DNA of 30,541 nucleotides, from the NCBI GenBank assembly GCA_001687465.1, contig LVLI01000310.1, positions 1-30,541 on the forward strand, in the 5' to 3' direction. Within the stretch, counting starts at the first letter, position 1. Each line of letters starts with the position of its first letter. The translations under genes were made by a program, and so were the position numbers. Origin of the DNA: Halocafeteria seosinensis. Its lineage: Eukaryota > Sar > Bigyra > Bicosoecida. Below, one piece after another: positions 19,571 to 29,156 of this stretch. The notes below the pieces were generated by a model that worked only from the letters and a program-made list of their open reading frames with translations, had not been told where the DNA came from and did no database searches.

Positions 19571-20741
19571 ATGCCGAGGCTACCAGCACATTCGAGCGGT
19601 CTTACGGTCTTGCTAGTGATGGCACTGGGTCTCATCACAAGAGCCGATGCCAATGGTTGCAGTCGTGACTTTGGAAATGCCAGGTAAGTCCGTATCTATG
19701 GCAAAATGGCGACGATGGCGCACCACTTTTCTCTCTTTTCTTTTTCTCTCTCTTTCTCTTTGGCACCGCAGCTTTAATTTGGGCGAGCTCAGGAACAACC
19801 AAGGCTGGGTCCTCGTCGATAACCGTGCAAACTTCCATGACCAAGGAAACGTCAACAACTATACCTACCATTTCAATTTCTGTGAAAATATGCATGGCTT
19901 CCACGAAAGGCACCGCCATTGCGGGGTAAGCTGAAGAGTCTGAGCAAATTAAGGTTCTATGAGCTTGGTATCTCAGCAGGCAACCTTGTTTCCTGAATAA
20001 TACAGAATAGTCCTGCTCCGGCATTCCAAGTGGCACGCTTCGATGTTCACGCTGAATATGAGTGCCAAAGGCTTGGAGGTGATGTTAGTGGCGGTGGAAA
20101 CATGACGTGGGAGCTTGCAGGTGAGTAATGCAGCAGCGTATTTTGGGGCGGCATACCCTAAATATGATAATGCCATCTTTGCAGACAATGCCGACCCGTC
20201 TCGGGGTATAATCCTCAGGTATGAAAACGGAGAAAAATGTGGTAATCAGAATTCCTGGCGGTCGTTTGCCATTAGCATCTTATGTGATGAGTCCGCCGGA
20301 CCATTGGGGTCGCTGTCGAAAACTACAGTAATCGAGACGGAGGAATGCCACTACGATGTTTTTGTACCCAATCGTGCCGGGTGCCCGACCTCCTGTCCTC
20401 AAATTAACGACGAAGTGTGTGGAGGGAATGGTGTATGCCGGTTCAATACAGATAAGAAGTTGCCTCAATGCTACTGCTTTCCTGGGTTCTCAGCCTCTGA
20501 TTGCCAGAAAACGGAAAGCTCAGGAGGTGGTATTTCTACCGCAGGGGTTATTTTGATACTACTGTCGCTGTTAACTGCGGCTTGCTTGGTGTTCCTCTAC
20601 CTATTGTGGAAGAAAGTCAGCTCACTTAGGTTGGATATGAATGCATATCGCTCTCTTGCCGACGACGATGCTCTCGGGAGACGAACTGGCTATGACCAGG
20701 CTAGAGTCACGGAGCCTAGCGAGGGTAAGGCCGAAGCGTGA
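19571..20741 (+). CDS. MRH-domain (mannose-6-phosphate-receptor-like) type I membrane protein with EGF-like domain
   Basis: Exons are 19571-19683, 19772-19925, 20006-20120 and 20185-20741 (312 aa). A signal peptide (SGLTVLLVMALGLITRADA) is followed by an MRH lectin domain (about 30-195): NLGELRNNQGW, YTYHFNFCENM, GIILRYENGEKC, RSFAISILCD and ETEECHYDVF. The four sugar-contacting residues of the family have candidates: Q110 (CQRLGG), R153, E178 or E180, and Y184. A Cys-rich EGF-like module follows (about 198-231, VCGGNGVCRF to CYCFPGFSASDC). Then come a single membrane span (about 240-262) and a cytosolic tail of about 45 residues with acidic DDDAL and two tyrosines. Such proteins sort glycoproteins between Golgi and endosomes. 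An MRH plus EGF combination is not the usual M6P-receptor layout. Confidence 0.88.
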
Positions 20742-20881
20742 ATGTACAAAAGCAGTAGCGTATAGGACCGAATAGTCACCCAATACCATGCACAGTACAG
20801 TGTATTTTGGTGAGTGTACTTTCTCCCAATGTGTGCGCTCTAGCCTTCCTTTTTAGCACGAAAAGCATATTTATGCTCTCC

Positions 20882-21395
20882 TTACTTCTTTTTGGGGCAT
20901 CCAGAGCACTCACATGAGCTGCCACAAGCGCACTTGTCCGGGTTGCATTGGCTGCTATGTACGAGGGTGCGAATAATATTGCGAGGCTAGCAACAAAACT
21001 GTACAAGGGGATACTTACCATGCTTCGGCTTCACCACAGCAGTGTCCGGCATTCTTAACGCACCCACTGCACTTGCAGTTGCTGTCACATTTACAGCAGT
21101 TCCCATCACAGCTTGAACACTGTAGCGAACGCAAGTTCCCGGATCTAACGGAAGTTGGAAGAAAATATAGTCAGCACCTACGTGATTTTCCGGAGTGCAC
21201 TGGCAACCAGTTCCACAGGGGCACGAAGCTCCTGCAGTCACCATTACACATCAACATAAATAGGGATTACTGTCGAGGATAGCAATCATACAAGAGCTTG
21301 AGGAGAAACCTACCGCAAGCTTCCGTGCAGTTGACGTCGGCGGCTGAGCATTTCGGGCAAGCGCAGCTTGCAGTCTTGCACTCTTCAGCGGACAT
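20882..21395 (-). CDS. Metallothionein, four exons, 27 Cys in 100 residues
   Basis: Exons, in transcription order, are 21395-21314, 21231-21182, 21119-21019 and 20951-20882, ending in TAA; phases 1, 0, 2 all join cleanly. The 100-aa product has 27 cysteines, mostly CxC, CC and CxxC (SCACPKC, CPCGTGCQC, CCKCDSNCKCSGC, CQCNPDKCACGSSCECSGC). It has two His, no aromatic residues, and ends in PKKK. These are the hallmarks of a metallothionein: a cytosolic protein that binds Zn, Cu or Cd through cysteine thiolates. It is longer than most animal or algal examples. Two or three Cys blocks separated by Cys-free stretches (TPENH, VKNAGH, GEAEA) suggest separate metal clusters. It converges with the MRH gene, with 140 bases between stops. 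No single exon is long enough to stand out as an ORF. Confidence 0.9.
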
Positions 21396-21480
21396 TTTTC
21401 TTTCTTTATTGCTTCTCAACGATGCTTCGTTACTGGGCTGGTCTTGCGGGCGCTGCTTGTGGACAATATCGGAGTGAAAA

Positions 21481-21494
21481 ACGGTCTAGACCGT
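21481..21494. promoter_or_regulatory. 14-base palindrome upstream of the metallothionein
   Basis: ACGGTCTAGACCGT is a perfect dyad 86 bases upstream of the metallothionein ATG. It is a plausible site for a dimeric regulator; no known factor is implied. Confidence 0.4.
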
Positions 21495-21570
21495 CTGGCT
21501 TCTGTTTGCGGGCGAGCTTCAAGTTGAAGACCATTCTCCGACGGACCCGCGACGCCGTGACGGTGAAGTT

Positions 21571-21587
21571 CCGGGTGATTCACCCGG
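21571..21587. promoter_or_regulatory. 17-base palindrome CCGGGTGA-T-TCACCCGG upstream of the metallothionein
   Basis: This is a perfect 8+1+8 dyad 176 bases upstream of the metallothionein start, within a GC-rich patch that repeats GGTGA/TCACC several times between 21560 and 21605. It is a candidate regulatory site, inferred from symmetry and position. Confidence 0.4.
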
Positions 21588-22544
21588 GGTCACCGGCGGG
21601 GTGAACCTCCGTAGGCTGGAAGTTGCAACAGTGCTATGGCCACTTCGATGCAGGAGCTTTGTATGCCACACGGGAGCAGCACTCGTGCATTGCGGGACTT
21701 ACACGATTGCCATGTATACTCATGACGGTTAACCAACGATTGATTTTACACATGTCAATGGTTAGAGGCACCAGCCCGTACAAAGCCGAATATGAACAGT
21801 TCTCGTCGTATTGAATGGAAGGATACAAGGAATCACTAAACTACCTAGCAAAAGCATACACAGCAGTGTACTCATTCAAGCTGTTACCTGCCGGGCAGTC
21901 CATACCGAGTCGTGTCAAACGAGTTACCGGTAGTAGCATGTTACGGATCCGTTTACGTACCATATGGAAAAACTAGCAAGCTTAGTGTAACTTAGTCGTA
22001 CTCACACTTTGTTGTTGCGTTGATCATTATTCATGGTTGATTAATTGGACGTACAGTAAACAGAACAAAACTATGGTAAGCTGAGCGCACACCAGCCACT
22101 GGTATACACACTGTCCACTGACTGCCAGTATGATAGGTGCATGTAATAAACGATATTAATCATTGGTTCTTCGTGCAATGACGGTGTTACACCTACAGTA
22201 GATACTGCATACTGATCGTACAAGTGATTGGTTTCGCTTCGCTGCACTCGAGCTGTCTACGTCGTTGCTTAAGAGCGCTAAGACTCAAGATACTGCCACA
22301 TACAAGTGTGTCTAAAGACTTTGAACCATAGAATGCGTACCAGAGTGGACCCTCATGCAATGGTTCGTTGCCAAACGGGGCAAAATGGCTATGACAACTG
22401 GGTGCTTTACGTATCCAGCATCTCCAGATGCATTAGACTCTAGAGTATGTGTACTTAGGCTTTGATGAATAACAATAGAGGATAAATGATCGATTCTTCC
22501 CTCGATGGAAGTCGAACCAAGATGAAGACCCGGGCCTTGTACTA

Positions 22545-22575
22545 CAACACTACAATTGTCCAAGTAGTGGGACTG
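22545..22575 (+). repeat. 31-base shared element, copy 1 (upstream of transportin-3)
   Basis: It is identical over 31 bases to the reverse complement of 28542-28572. It contains inverted arms CACTAC and GTAGTG around AA-TTG-TC-CAA, so it can form a nearly complete hairpin. It ends 286 bases before the transportin-3 ATG. Confidence 0.75.
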
Positions 22576-22749
22576 GATTCTCCAACAAACGTGCAATCAA
22601 TTCATGGGCTCGAGTCCAGGTCCCCAGTGGACTCCCCACTGGACTCCCCAGACAGCAACCACATCTATATGCTACCACCCCCAGCTGGGATGACAATATC
22701 AGCTAATGACAAGCAGCCGCTGGTGATGTACCATTTTCAAGTTGTGTGG

Positions 22750-22776
22750 TATCTATCTATCTATCTATCTATCTAT
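22750..22776. repeat. TATC tetranucleotide microsatellite
   Basis: About 6.5 uninterrupted copies of the tetranucleotide, 85 bases upstream of the transportin-3 start codon. Its length is likely to vary between individuals. Confidence 0.9.
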
Positions 22777-22861
22777 GCATAGCAGTAGTTAGTTGGACTT
22801 TGAGCACTGAGTCCCTGAAGGCAAGTAGGGGAAGTCTTGGATGCAGGTGCACACCGGTGCT

Positions 22862-25800
22862 ATGCAACCACCTCAAAGTAAGGTCGCAAAGTCAAGCTAA
22901 TACCTTCTCGTTTGCTGTCCTATACTGCGCGGATCTCTCTGCAGACGGTGGAGGTGGTAACACTAGTGGAACTCACAGGTCGTATTCCAACGGGACGCAT
23001 GCCTCGGAGGATGTGTTGTCATTGGAAACGACCAAGGAGTATGTGATTGCTCTGCAAAATCCACAAAATGATAGAAGCTCCCATAAGGCAATCGACAGGA
23101 AACTAAGGAACTTTAGAAAGAAAACACAGGCGTGGGAAGTGGCAGTCACCCTGGTACAGACGCCATCAGGAACTCCACACCGAGGGGAACTGGCGCATTT
23201 TGGGGCGACAACACTGGTTGATAAGATTCGTCACGACTTTACATCGCAATTATCGTATCAACAGCAGGTACAGCTACGAGATACACTACTGAGTTTGGTG
23301 TATACACTGTTTCAAGAGGTCAACCAGCAGCAGCAACACTCAAACATCTCTGCTGCTGAGCATATGGGTATGCGGTCGACGTTTAAGCAGCTCGGCTTGG
23401 CGTTAGCTGCGTTGTCTGTTCGATTAGAGGGATGGGACGATTTTATCAGCTCAATCATTTCGGTCTTCTCTAGTGGGCAGGATGACCAAAGTAGCAACAA
23501 GTTACAGGTGGGAGATACCGTCCTACCACTGCCCTCCATGCGTGTTATCCCTTGTATTTTGGTTGTCCTTCAAGAAGTTCCTGATGAAGCGCATCTAATG
23601 ATGCGCAAGCGGGCTGTAGGGAAGAACAAGACTGAACGCGTTCAATCAGTCTTGGATAAATCAGCGGCAGGGATTCTCTCATTGTTAGATTACGCCATTC
23701 GTAGTGTGGATGATCCAAAAAACCCCGTCACCCAGTCCGTATTGCTCTGCTTTAAATCATGGGTTAGAAAAGCTCCCCCACCTTCCGCTGCTGTGGCCGA
23801 ATCTCCTGTCTTGGAATACGCATTCATGGTGCTCCGTGACCAACACGACGCGTTCGATACGGCTTTAGATGTTTTTGTAGAAGTTGTTGCTTCATACAAC
23901 AGCCAAGACAGAGACGTTTCAGTCATGCGTAAAGTTATTCCCAAAGTCATGGAACTGCAGTCGACACTGAATCGGGCAATAGCCGAGGACGACATCGATC
24001 TTGTGACTGATATGACGCGACTTTATGCTTCTGTTGGCGAAGAATATGTGCTTTGGCTTCTTCGCGATGATGGTGATATGCCAGTATGCTTCTTTGTTCA
24101 GATTTGAGTGATCTACTGCTTGCTGATGTAGTTCTGTTCTGTCCGTGCAGGGCTCTTTTTTGCATATCATTCTCACATGTACTTCGGTGAACGATCTTGA
24201 CGTGTCGCGCACAACCATACCTTTCTGGTTTAGACTGATGGAGGAGTATAAGTAAGTTTATGTACCCGTACTCGATTTTGCGATGTATTGTGAGTGCTAC
24301 CTTTGTGCGGGAACAGAGATCTCGGAAATGACCAATCGCAGTTGGCAGTCCAACACCGATTGGCAAGTCCATTGAAACGGCTAGTTACCGTATTAACTAA
24401 CGTTATACAGTTTCCTGTTGAATTTTCGTCATGGACCGCCGATAAACAGAGTGAGTTTAAGCACGAGTTCAGGTAAGTTAGGTGATACTATAGGTTCTGC
24501 GTGATGCGACACCGAGACTCCAGCTAGTATTTGCAGATATGATATATCGGATCTTTATCTCGACCTGTGTTGTATCTTGGGCTCGTCGGTGGTTTTGGAA
24601 ATTTTGGCAGAGAGGTTGGATAGTCAGCTGAATAGCTTTCGATCGACCGGAGGCGCAGGTAAAATTGACCGGCAGACGAATCTTCCCGTTGGTACTTGGC
24701 AAGGTGTGGAAGCAACCATGTATGCCATTCGGAGTATTGGGCGCTACGTCCCCGCGGATGAGTCACGTGTCTTGCCTGTACTTATGAAGAGGGAGGTACG
24801 TGTTAAGCTGTTTTCCAGTAGGACTCTATGAAACTCATAAGTTGTTATTGCAGACACTGGAAATGTTTCCTGGGAAACCGGAAATGCGTGCTACTATTTT
24901 CCGCCTAGTAGGGAGGTACGCATTCTGGCTCAGAGAACAAGCAGTACAAGGAAATAGGAAGCCGTTGGATGACCTGCTCTCCCTGCTTCAGGAACTGTTT
25001 TCTGCAATTGTGTCGCGAAACCCTTTTGTTATTGAAGCAACGTATCTCGCGACTGCTCTTGCCAACATCTGTGATAAATGTAGCAGCATCCTTGGTGCTG
25101 ATAAATGCGCGCAATTAACTAAGCTTTTGCAGGGCATACCTGGCCATCTTGCTGTTGAACTCCTACCTGGGTTAACCATCGCTGCGCTTTGCTTTGACAG
25201 CGAAACGGAAGTTGAACATTGTCTGCATGCACTCGTTCAGCCCAGCATTGCCTGGCTAAGAAACTTCTCTTCTGACCCTAAACAAGCCTCTACACGGGCA
25301 ATGGAGCAATACCAGTCGCGAATACAACAGCAGCAAGAAGCGCGCACCCTTTCAGAAGGGAGCCAGGAGACGGATGTACGCATAAAATCCGAGGCTGGGA
25401 ATAACTCCGAGACTGCTGCGAGTGAGGGTTTGGTTGAAGTTCTTCAACAACTCAAAACAATTATTGAGGAGATCGGTAAATCGAAGAAGTTCGAAAGGTT
25501 AGGTCACGCACTACCACGCTCTGGTCAACGGACCCATCCTGTGGTGTCGATTCTTCATCACTTGTGGGATGACCTGGACCGAGTAGGGCAAATGTTTGCT
25601 GCAAACTTCTCGGTAAGTGAAGCTTTATGCAGCCTTTATAAGCATAGTCTAAGAAGCTGCAGACTGGCCTTTGCTCCATTGGTTGAGAAACTAGTCGCCG
25701 TCATCCTGGATCGTATTTCAAGTGGTTGCAAGCGAACTACACACAATTGGCAGATGATTATTGAAGCTCATCGTGATACGCTGTCCTCCGCGGATCGTTT

Positions 25801-26921
25801 GCTAGATGAAAGTACAACGGAGAGTTTGATGGAAACGTCAGTGCAGAGCAGTTATGTCTATCTTGCCTCTGTATTGATAACAATTTTCAATAGAATTGCT
25901 GATGCCAAGCAACATCTTGTTAGTCTAACGACGGATATTACTAGGAGTGTCGAGATCGTGTTTCCGTTTGAACCGTTTCCCCCTAATCTTGCTAGATCAG
26001 CAGCAGAACTGATGCCCTCTGACTCTATTATGAGGTCTATATGTCGTTTTGCTGGATCAGACAGTAGCGGAATACCTAGAGATCAGCCATCCGCAATAGG
26101 GTTCCCCCTTGCGTCCTGTGAGCCGGTCCGGGAGGCTTCGGTAAATGCACTTGCCGTTCGTCTTAATTCCAATCCAGAGCTCACCGAGGACTGGTTCAAG
26201 CTGGCTGAACATGCGCTTCATGCTTTTCCCACTGAGTTTTTGAACAGCACAGCAGCCAGTGTCGCTTTGCAGTTGTGCTTCGGTGGTTTGAAGTGCCAAC
26301 AATCTCTGGTTACTCGGGCTGTGTTTTCTTTTCTTCTAGTAAGTATTGATTGCTACGGAGCGGTGAGTGCATGAAGTTTATATTGTTTGCATATGTACAG
26401 CGTGCCCTACGGTTGGGGATGGAGATCAGCAACACGCAGACCCGTTTGAAGGATGCATATGAGGCTCACTTTAGCAATAATTTGCTCATTTTAAGTGATG
26501 TAAGCCAAATTGATACTTGCTACCCACATGAGCCGTTCACCGACACTGATGCATCTGTTGCAGAGGCTTATGGCGGCAGCAGCGGGTGCTTTGCCCATTT
26601 CCAGAGTTGATGACCCCCAAGGGAATATATCAGAGGTGGTATTTGCTATGATGGAGTTAATTGGGAACCGGAAATATGCGGTAGGTCGTGTAGCTATTGA
26701 AACGAACGTTGGTTTAGTGAAGATGACTATCCTCTTGTTGAGCCTTCTTGCAGGAAATGTTCGAGCTCTCTTTAAACGCGGGCACAATTCCGCAAAGTGC
26801 ACTGGACCAAAACCAGCTCCAAGAATGTTATAATGAGTTGCTTCATGCTTCGTACGTGGAAGATGTGGTCCACGCTCTCCGAGAAATTGCAAAAGCCTGT
26901 GATGACTTCCGAGATTCCTGA
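22862..26921 (+). CDS. TNPO3: Transportin-3 / importin-beta family karyopherin (SR-protein importer)
   Basis: Nine exons: 22862-22877, 22945-24083, 24151-24251, 24317-24472, 24537-24795, 24854-26338, 26401-26499, 26564-26680 and 26754-26921 (1179 aa; human TNPO3 has 923). Every intron is 58-73 bases. The first exon codes only MQPPQ plus one base. Family marks include KKTQAWEVAVTL near the N terminus, TTIPFWFRLMEEYK, RYDISDLYLDLC, QTNLPVGTWQGVEATMYAIR, GRYAFWLREQ, the central RTHPVVSILHHLWDDLDRVG and a C-terminal HALREIAKACDDF. Such proteins are HEAT-repeat solenoids that bind phosphorylated RS domains, carry SR splicing factors into the nucleus and release them on RanGTP. The extra length includes a Gly/Asn/Ser-rich N terminus and a polar insert at about residues 640-680. 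The start is supported by the frame-perfect first splice; the in-frame upstream sequence has no better ATG. Confidence 0.92.
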
Positions 26922-26933
26922 TAAGCCAAAGCA

Positions 26934-28385
26934 TCATGCTTTGAACATTTTCGAAGGATCTGTGGGATAGTATTCCTGACACTTGCTAATCATGTTCTTG
27001 ATTGCGTGGATGTACTTCCTCTTACGCTCATCGTTGAGGATATCTGTTTGTCAATACGGAAATAAGTCCACAATCAAGATCTACGAAATGACAATTCGTC
27101 GCTACGTACGAGCAATGTTGTTTGTATGGATTCGGGTCCTCGCTGCTCGTTCGTGTAAACCCGTCCCTGTGACCCCAATGGGCCATGGGGAGTTACCAAT
27201 AGCTAACTGAATATATTGATCTACGGCCTGTAGGTCCACATATGACTGAATATTCCTGTACGGAGATATAAGACGGAATACACTATGCCATTGCGTACCA
27301 GTCGATATTCCCGTTTCAGGCAGTACTCTGCCATCCGAACAACATGTTCAAGTACAGCTTCGGGAAGATCCTGGAAGTAACAGCAGTAAGAGTCGCGGGG
27401 TTTCGATCTGTAAACGACATGTGCTACTTACCTTCTTTTTACACGAACGGAAAAATGGCCGAAGTGAATCTTTGTTCTCCTTGTAATATCTGACTTCTTG
27501 CTTGCCCTGCGCGGTCTTTGCGTATTCAGCGTCGCGCTTCGACAGTCGTGCTTCCCACTCCTTCAGCAATTGCCTGAAAAACCTGTAGACAAACTTCCAA
27601 TCGCTCATTTTATGCTCTGTGTCAAATCGATAGCGGTGAAGATCCATGGCACAATTGATATAGTATTTTCGTTTCTTAGCATTGGCATCCTTGCTGGGTG
27701 TAGTTTCGTCTTGGGAATCATCATCGCTTCCTTCCTCTTGCTCTTCTGGCGCTGCGGCTCCATCTCCATCTTCTTTCTTTTTAGGATGGCGCTTTTGTGG
27801 ATCCGCTGTCGATGTGTTGACATGAAATTCACCTGACTCTTTCTCCCCTTGCTTGGTTTTCGCAAAGTCGCCATAGTGTTCACCCACGGCGAGCTCCTCT
27901 CCAATTTCGGCTTCGTAGCGCAGCATTCGTTCGATTCGCTCTCGGTCTGTCTCGCCAAAGTACCTTACAACTTGTCCATACCTTCGAAGGGACTTGGTCA
28001 CCTCTGCTTGCGGGTAGAGCTGTTCCAGTTGTTCGTCGGACTGCTTTCCGACTGTCGTCGTTGAGGCCTCGGCATCCTCTCCTCCTTTAAACGGTCGTTG
28101 GTGAGAATGCGTGGACTTTCTCCGCTTGGTATGGGTCTCTGTATCTTGGGTCTCATCGCCTTGTTTCCCACGGGCTGTCTTGTTCGTCGAATATTCCCGT
28201 TCAGCTTCATCAATATCCGCCCGGCGCAAGTACACCTTACCGCCTTTGTTTGTTTCAGCGCCATTCCTGTTCCTGCTATACGCAGTTCCCGTAGCAGTGC
28301 CTTCCTGCTCTTGCCACCTTCGTTGTTTGGCGGCCTGTAGAGCTTCCGTTTTCTCCCTGGTAATTCGCTTCAACAAGTCCATCAT
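26934..28385 (-). CDS. PRP18: Pre-mRNA-splicing factor Prp18
   Basis: Exons, in transcription order, are 28385-27432, 27370-27299, 27227-27110 and 27043-26934 (417 aa; human PRPF18 has 342). An SFM motif lies at about 123-160 (YPQAEVTKSLRRYGQVVRYF, then GETDRERIERML). The Prp18 helical domain follows (VYRFFRQLLKEWEARLS, RPFFRSCKKK), then the conserved loop AIGNSPWPIGVTGTGLHERA (351-370) and the ending YYPTDPSKMFKA. Prp18 acts in the second catalytic step of splicing with Slu7 and U5 snRNP. Alignment to human Prp18 fixes the second acceptor at CTACAG before 27227, rather than an in-frame CAG 18 bases earlier. A Lys/Glu/Asp-rich linker (about 185-245) accounts for the extra length. Met2 (28382) is an equally good start. 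Confidence 0.95.
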
Positions 28386-28541
28386 GTATACACCTTAATG
28401 GACACAAGGACGAAGATCAACCTACCAGTGCAGTTGCAGCACTATCCTGAATATTGGCAATTACTCATTGCCTCCCTCAATCATTTAAGTACTGACTTCG
28501 GAGGCTCAGTGACTGTCGACTTTCACAAATCAAATCCAATA

Positions 28542-28572
28542 CAGTCCCACTACTTGGACAATTGTAGTGTTG
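28542..28572 (-). repeat. 31-base shared element, copy 2 (upstream of PRP18)
   Basis: Read on the minus strand it equals 22545-22575 base for base; similarity stops at both edges. It starts 157 bases upstream of the PRP18 ATG, in the same orientation to the gene as copy 1 is to transportin-3. Confidence 0.75.
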
Positions 28573-28780
28573 ACCGGGAGACGAAAAGTGGGGAGAGTGG
28601 GGCCCACAGCGAGTGGGAGGGAATACTTCGTGGGGGATCCGAACTCCCTTTAAACTCGTTAGGGGAGTATAACCACATGAATATACAATAACTTACCGTG
28701 GTCACAGCGAGTTGGTTAGCAAGAATTGATGGATGAATGTCTTTTGCGTCGAAGTGCGTTCTGATTCATTTGTATTTTAG

Positions 28781-29080
28781 TCACGTCGAAATTCCTCTTT
28801 CGCGAGGACCCACGAATCCACCCTGATACGCGCGTACGCGCGTCCTTTATGTCTTTCAACTGAGATTCTACGAGATGCTCCAGCTTCTGTTTTACGAAAT
28901 TCTCTTGAAACAAACTCAAGAGCTGGTCAAATTCAACTTTCACTTAAATATGACCCTTCTCAATTAAGTAATGCTAACCCCGCGGGACCAATGGACTTTA
29001 CTACTAAACAACTTCTTCTGTTTGTCCTTCATAAACGTATCGTTAACAACGCTCAGAGTTTGGTTAAGGTTGGAAAGTAA
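28781..29080 (+). CDS. 5'-truncated ORF at the left edge of the A+T-rich segment
   Basis: The plus strand is open for 99 codons to TAA at 29078, with no ATG until near the end. The last 75 or so codons use mainly A/T-ending codons, like the ORFs that follow, and read as protein (PASVLRNSLETNSRAGQIQL, LLLFVLHKRIVNNAQSLVKV). The first 20 codons look like host sequence and include the 16-base GC palindrome. I read it as the 3' end of a gene cut off by a junction near 28.80-28.85 kb. No family is recognised. The overlapping minus-strand ORF (28943-28716) lacks an ATG and is probably a shadow. Confidence 0.4.
   Translation, partial: SRRNSSFARTHESTLIRAYARPLCLSTEILRDAPASVLRNSLETNSRAGQIQLSLKYDPSQLSNANPAGPMDFTTKQLLLFVLHKRIVNNAQSLVKVGK
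28828..28843. repeat. Perfect 16-base palindrome ACGCGCGTACGCGCGT
   Basis: This alternating purine-pyrimidine dyad sits where host-like sequence gives way to the A+T-rich segment. It could be a junction scar, a hairpin or a protein site. Confidence 0.5.
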
Positions 29081-29098
29081 GCTTCAAAAATCAATACC

Positions 29099-29156
29099 TT
29101 TTAAAACTGGTTTAAACTAGTTTTAAAAATGACACTAATTAATATATATAATAAAA
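29099..29156 (+). promoter_or_regulatory. Near-palindrome and TATA-rich leader before ORF 29157
   Basis: Bases 29099-29128 form an almost perfect 30-base inverted repeat (TTTTAAAACTGG, TTTAAA, CTAGTTTTAAAA; one mismatched pair in each half). They are followed by ATTAATATATATAATAAAA directly against the ATG. The spacing suggests a compact, virus-like promoter. Confidence 0.4.

Larger units (their letters stand above)
21396..22861. other. Long divergent intergenic region (metallothionein / transportin-3)
   Basis: This 1.47-kb region lies between divergent genes. The part nearest the metallothionein carries two perfect palindromes (listed separately). The part nearest transportin-3 carries the 31-base shared element, a doubled 12-mer (G or C, then TGGACTCCCCA) at 22627-22650, and a TATC microsatellite. 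I see no supportable exon. Confidence 0.5.
28386..28845. other. PRP18 upstream region up to the composition change
   Basis: It contains the second 31-base element and two copies of CACAGCGAGT (28607 and 28704). On the minus strand a stretch 28760-28697 ends in a perfect donor (GTAAGT) and reads as THFDAKDIHPSILANQLAVT. A later stretch, 28446-28417, follows a TTCAG acceptor and ends in TGA. These might be the last exons of a broken host gene, or leader exons of PRP18; the support is weak. Confidence 0.35.

Noticed and set aside
22490-22530. tRNA B-box-like GGTTCGACTTCC on the minus strand
   Set aside because: The flanking bases do not form a T-arm stem, and no A box or cloverleaf can be drawn. 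No other tRNA, rRNA or snRNA signature was found in the window.
22746-22944. Extension of transportin-3 upstream in the same frame through the microsatellite
   Set aside because: No ATG in that frame; it reads through TATC repeats and a clear intron (GTAAGG at 22878 to CTGCAG at 22944). The MQPPQ exon joins in exact phase instead.
28716-28943. 75-codon minus-strand ORF rich in Lys, Leu and Glu
   Set aside because: No ATG start (begins with GTG). It is antisense to a plus-strand frame whose codon usage matches the following A+T-rich ORFs and which extends beyond it.
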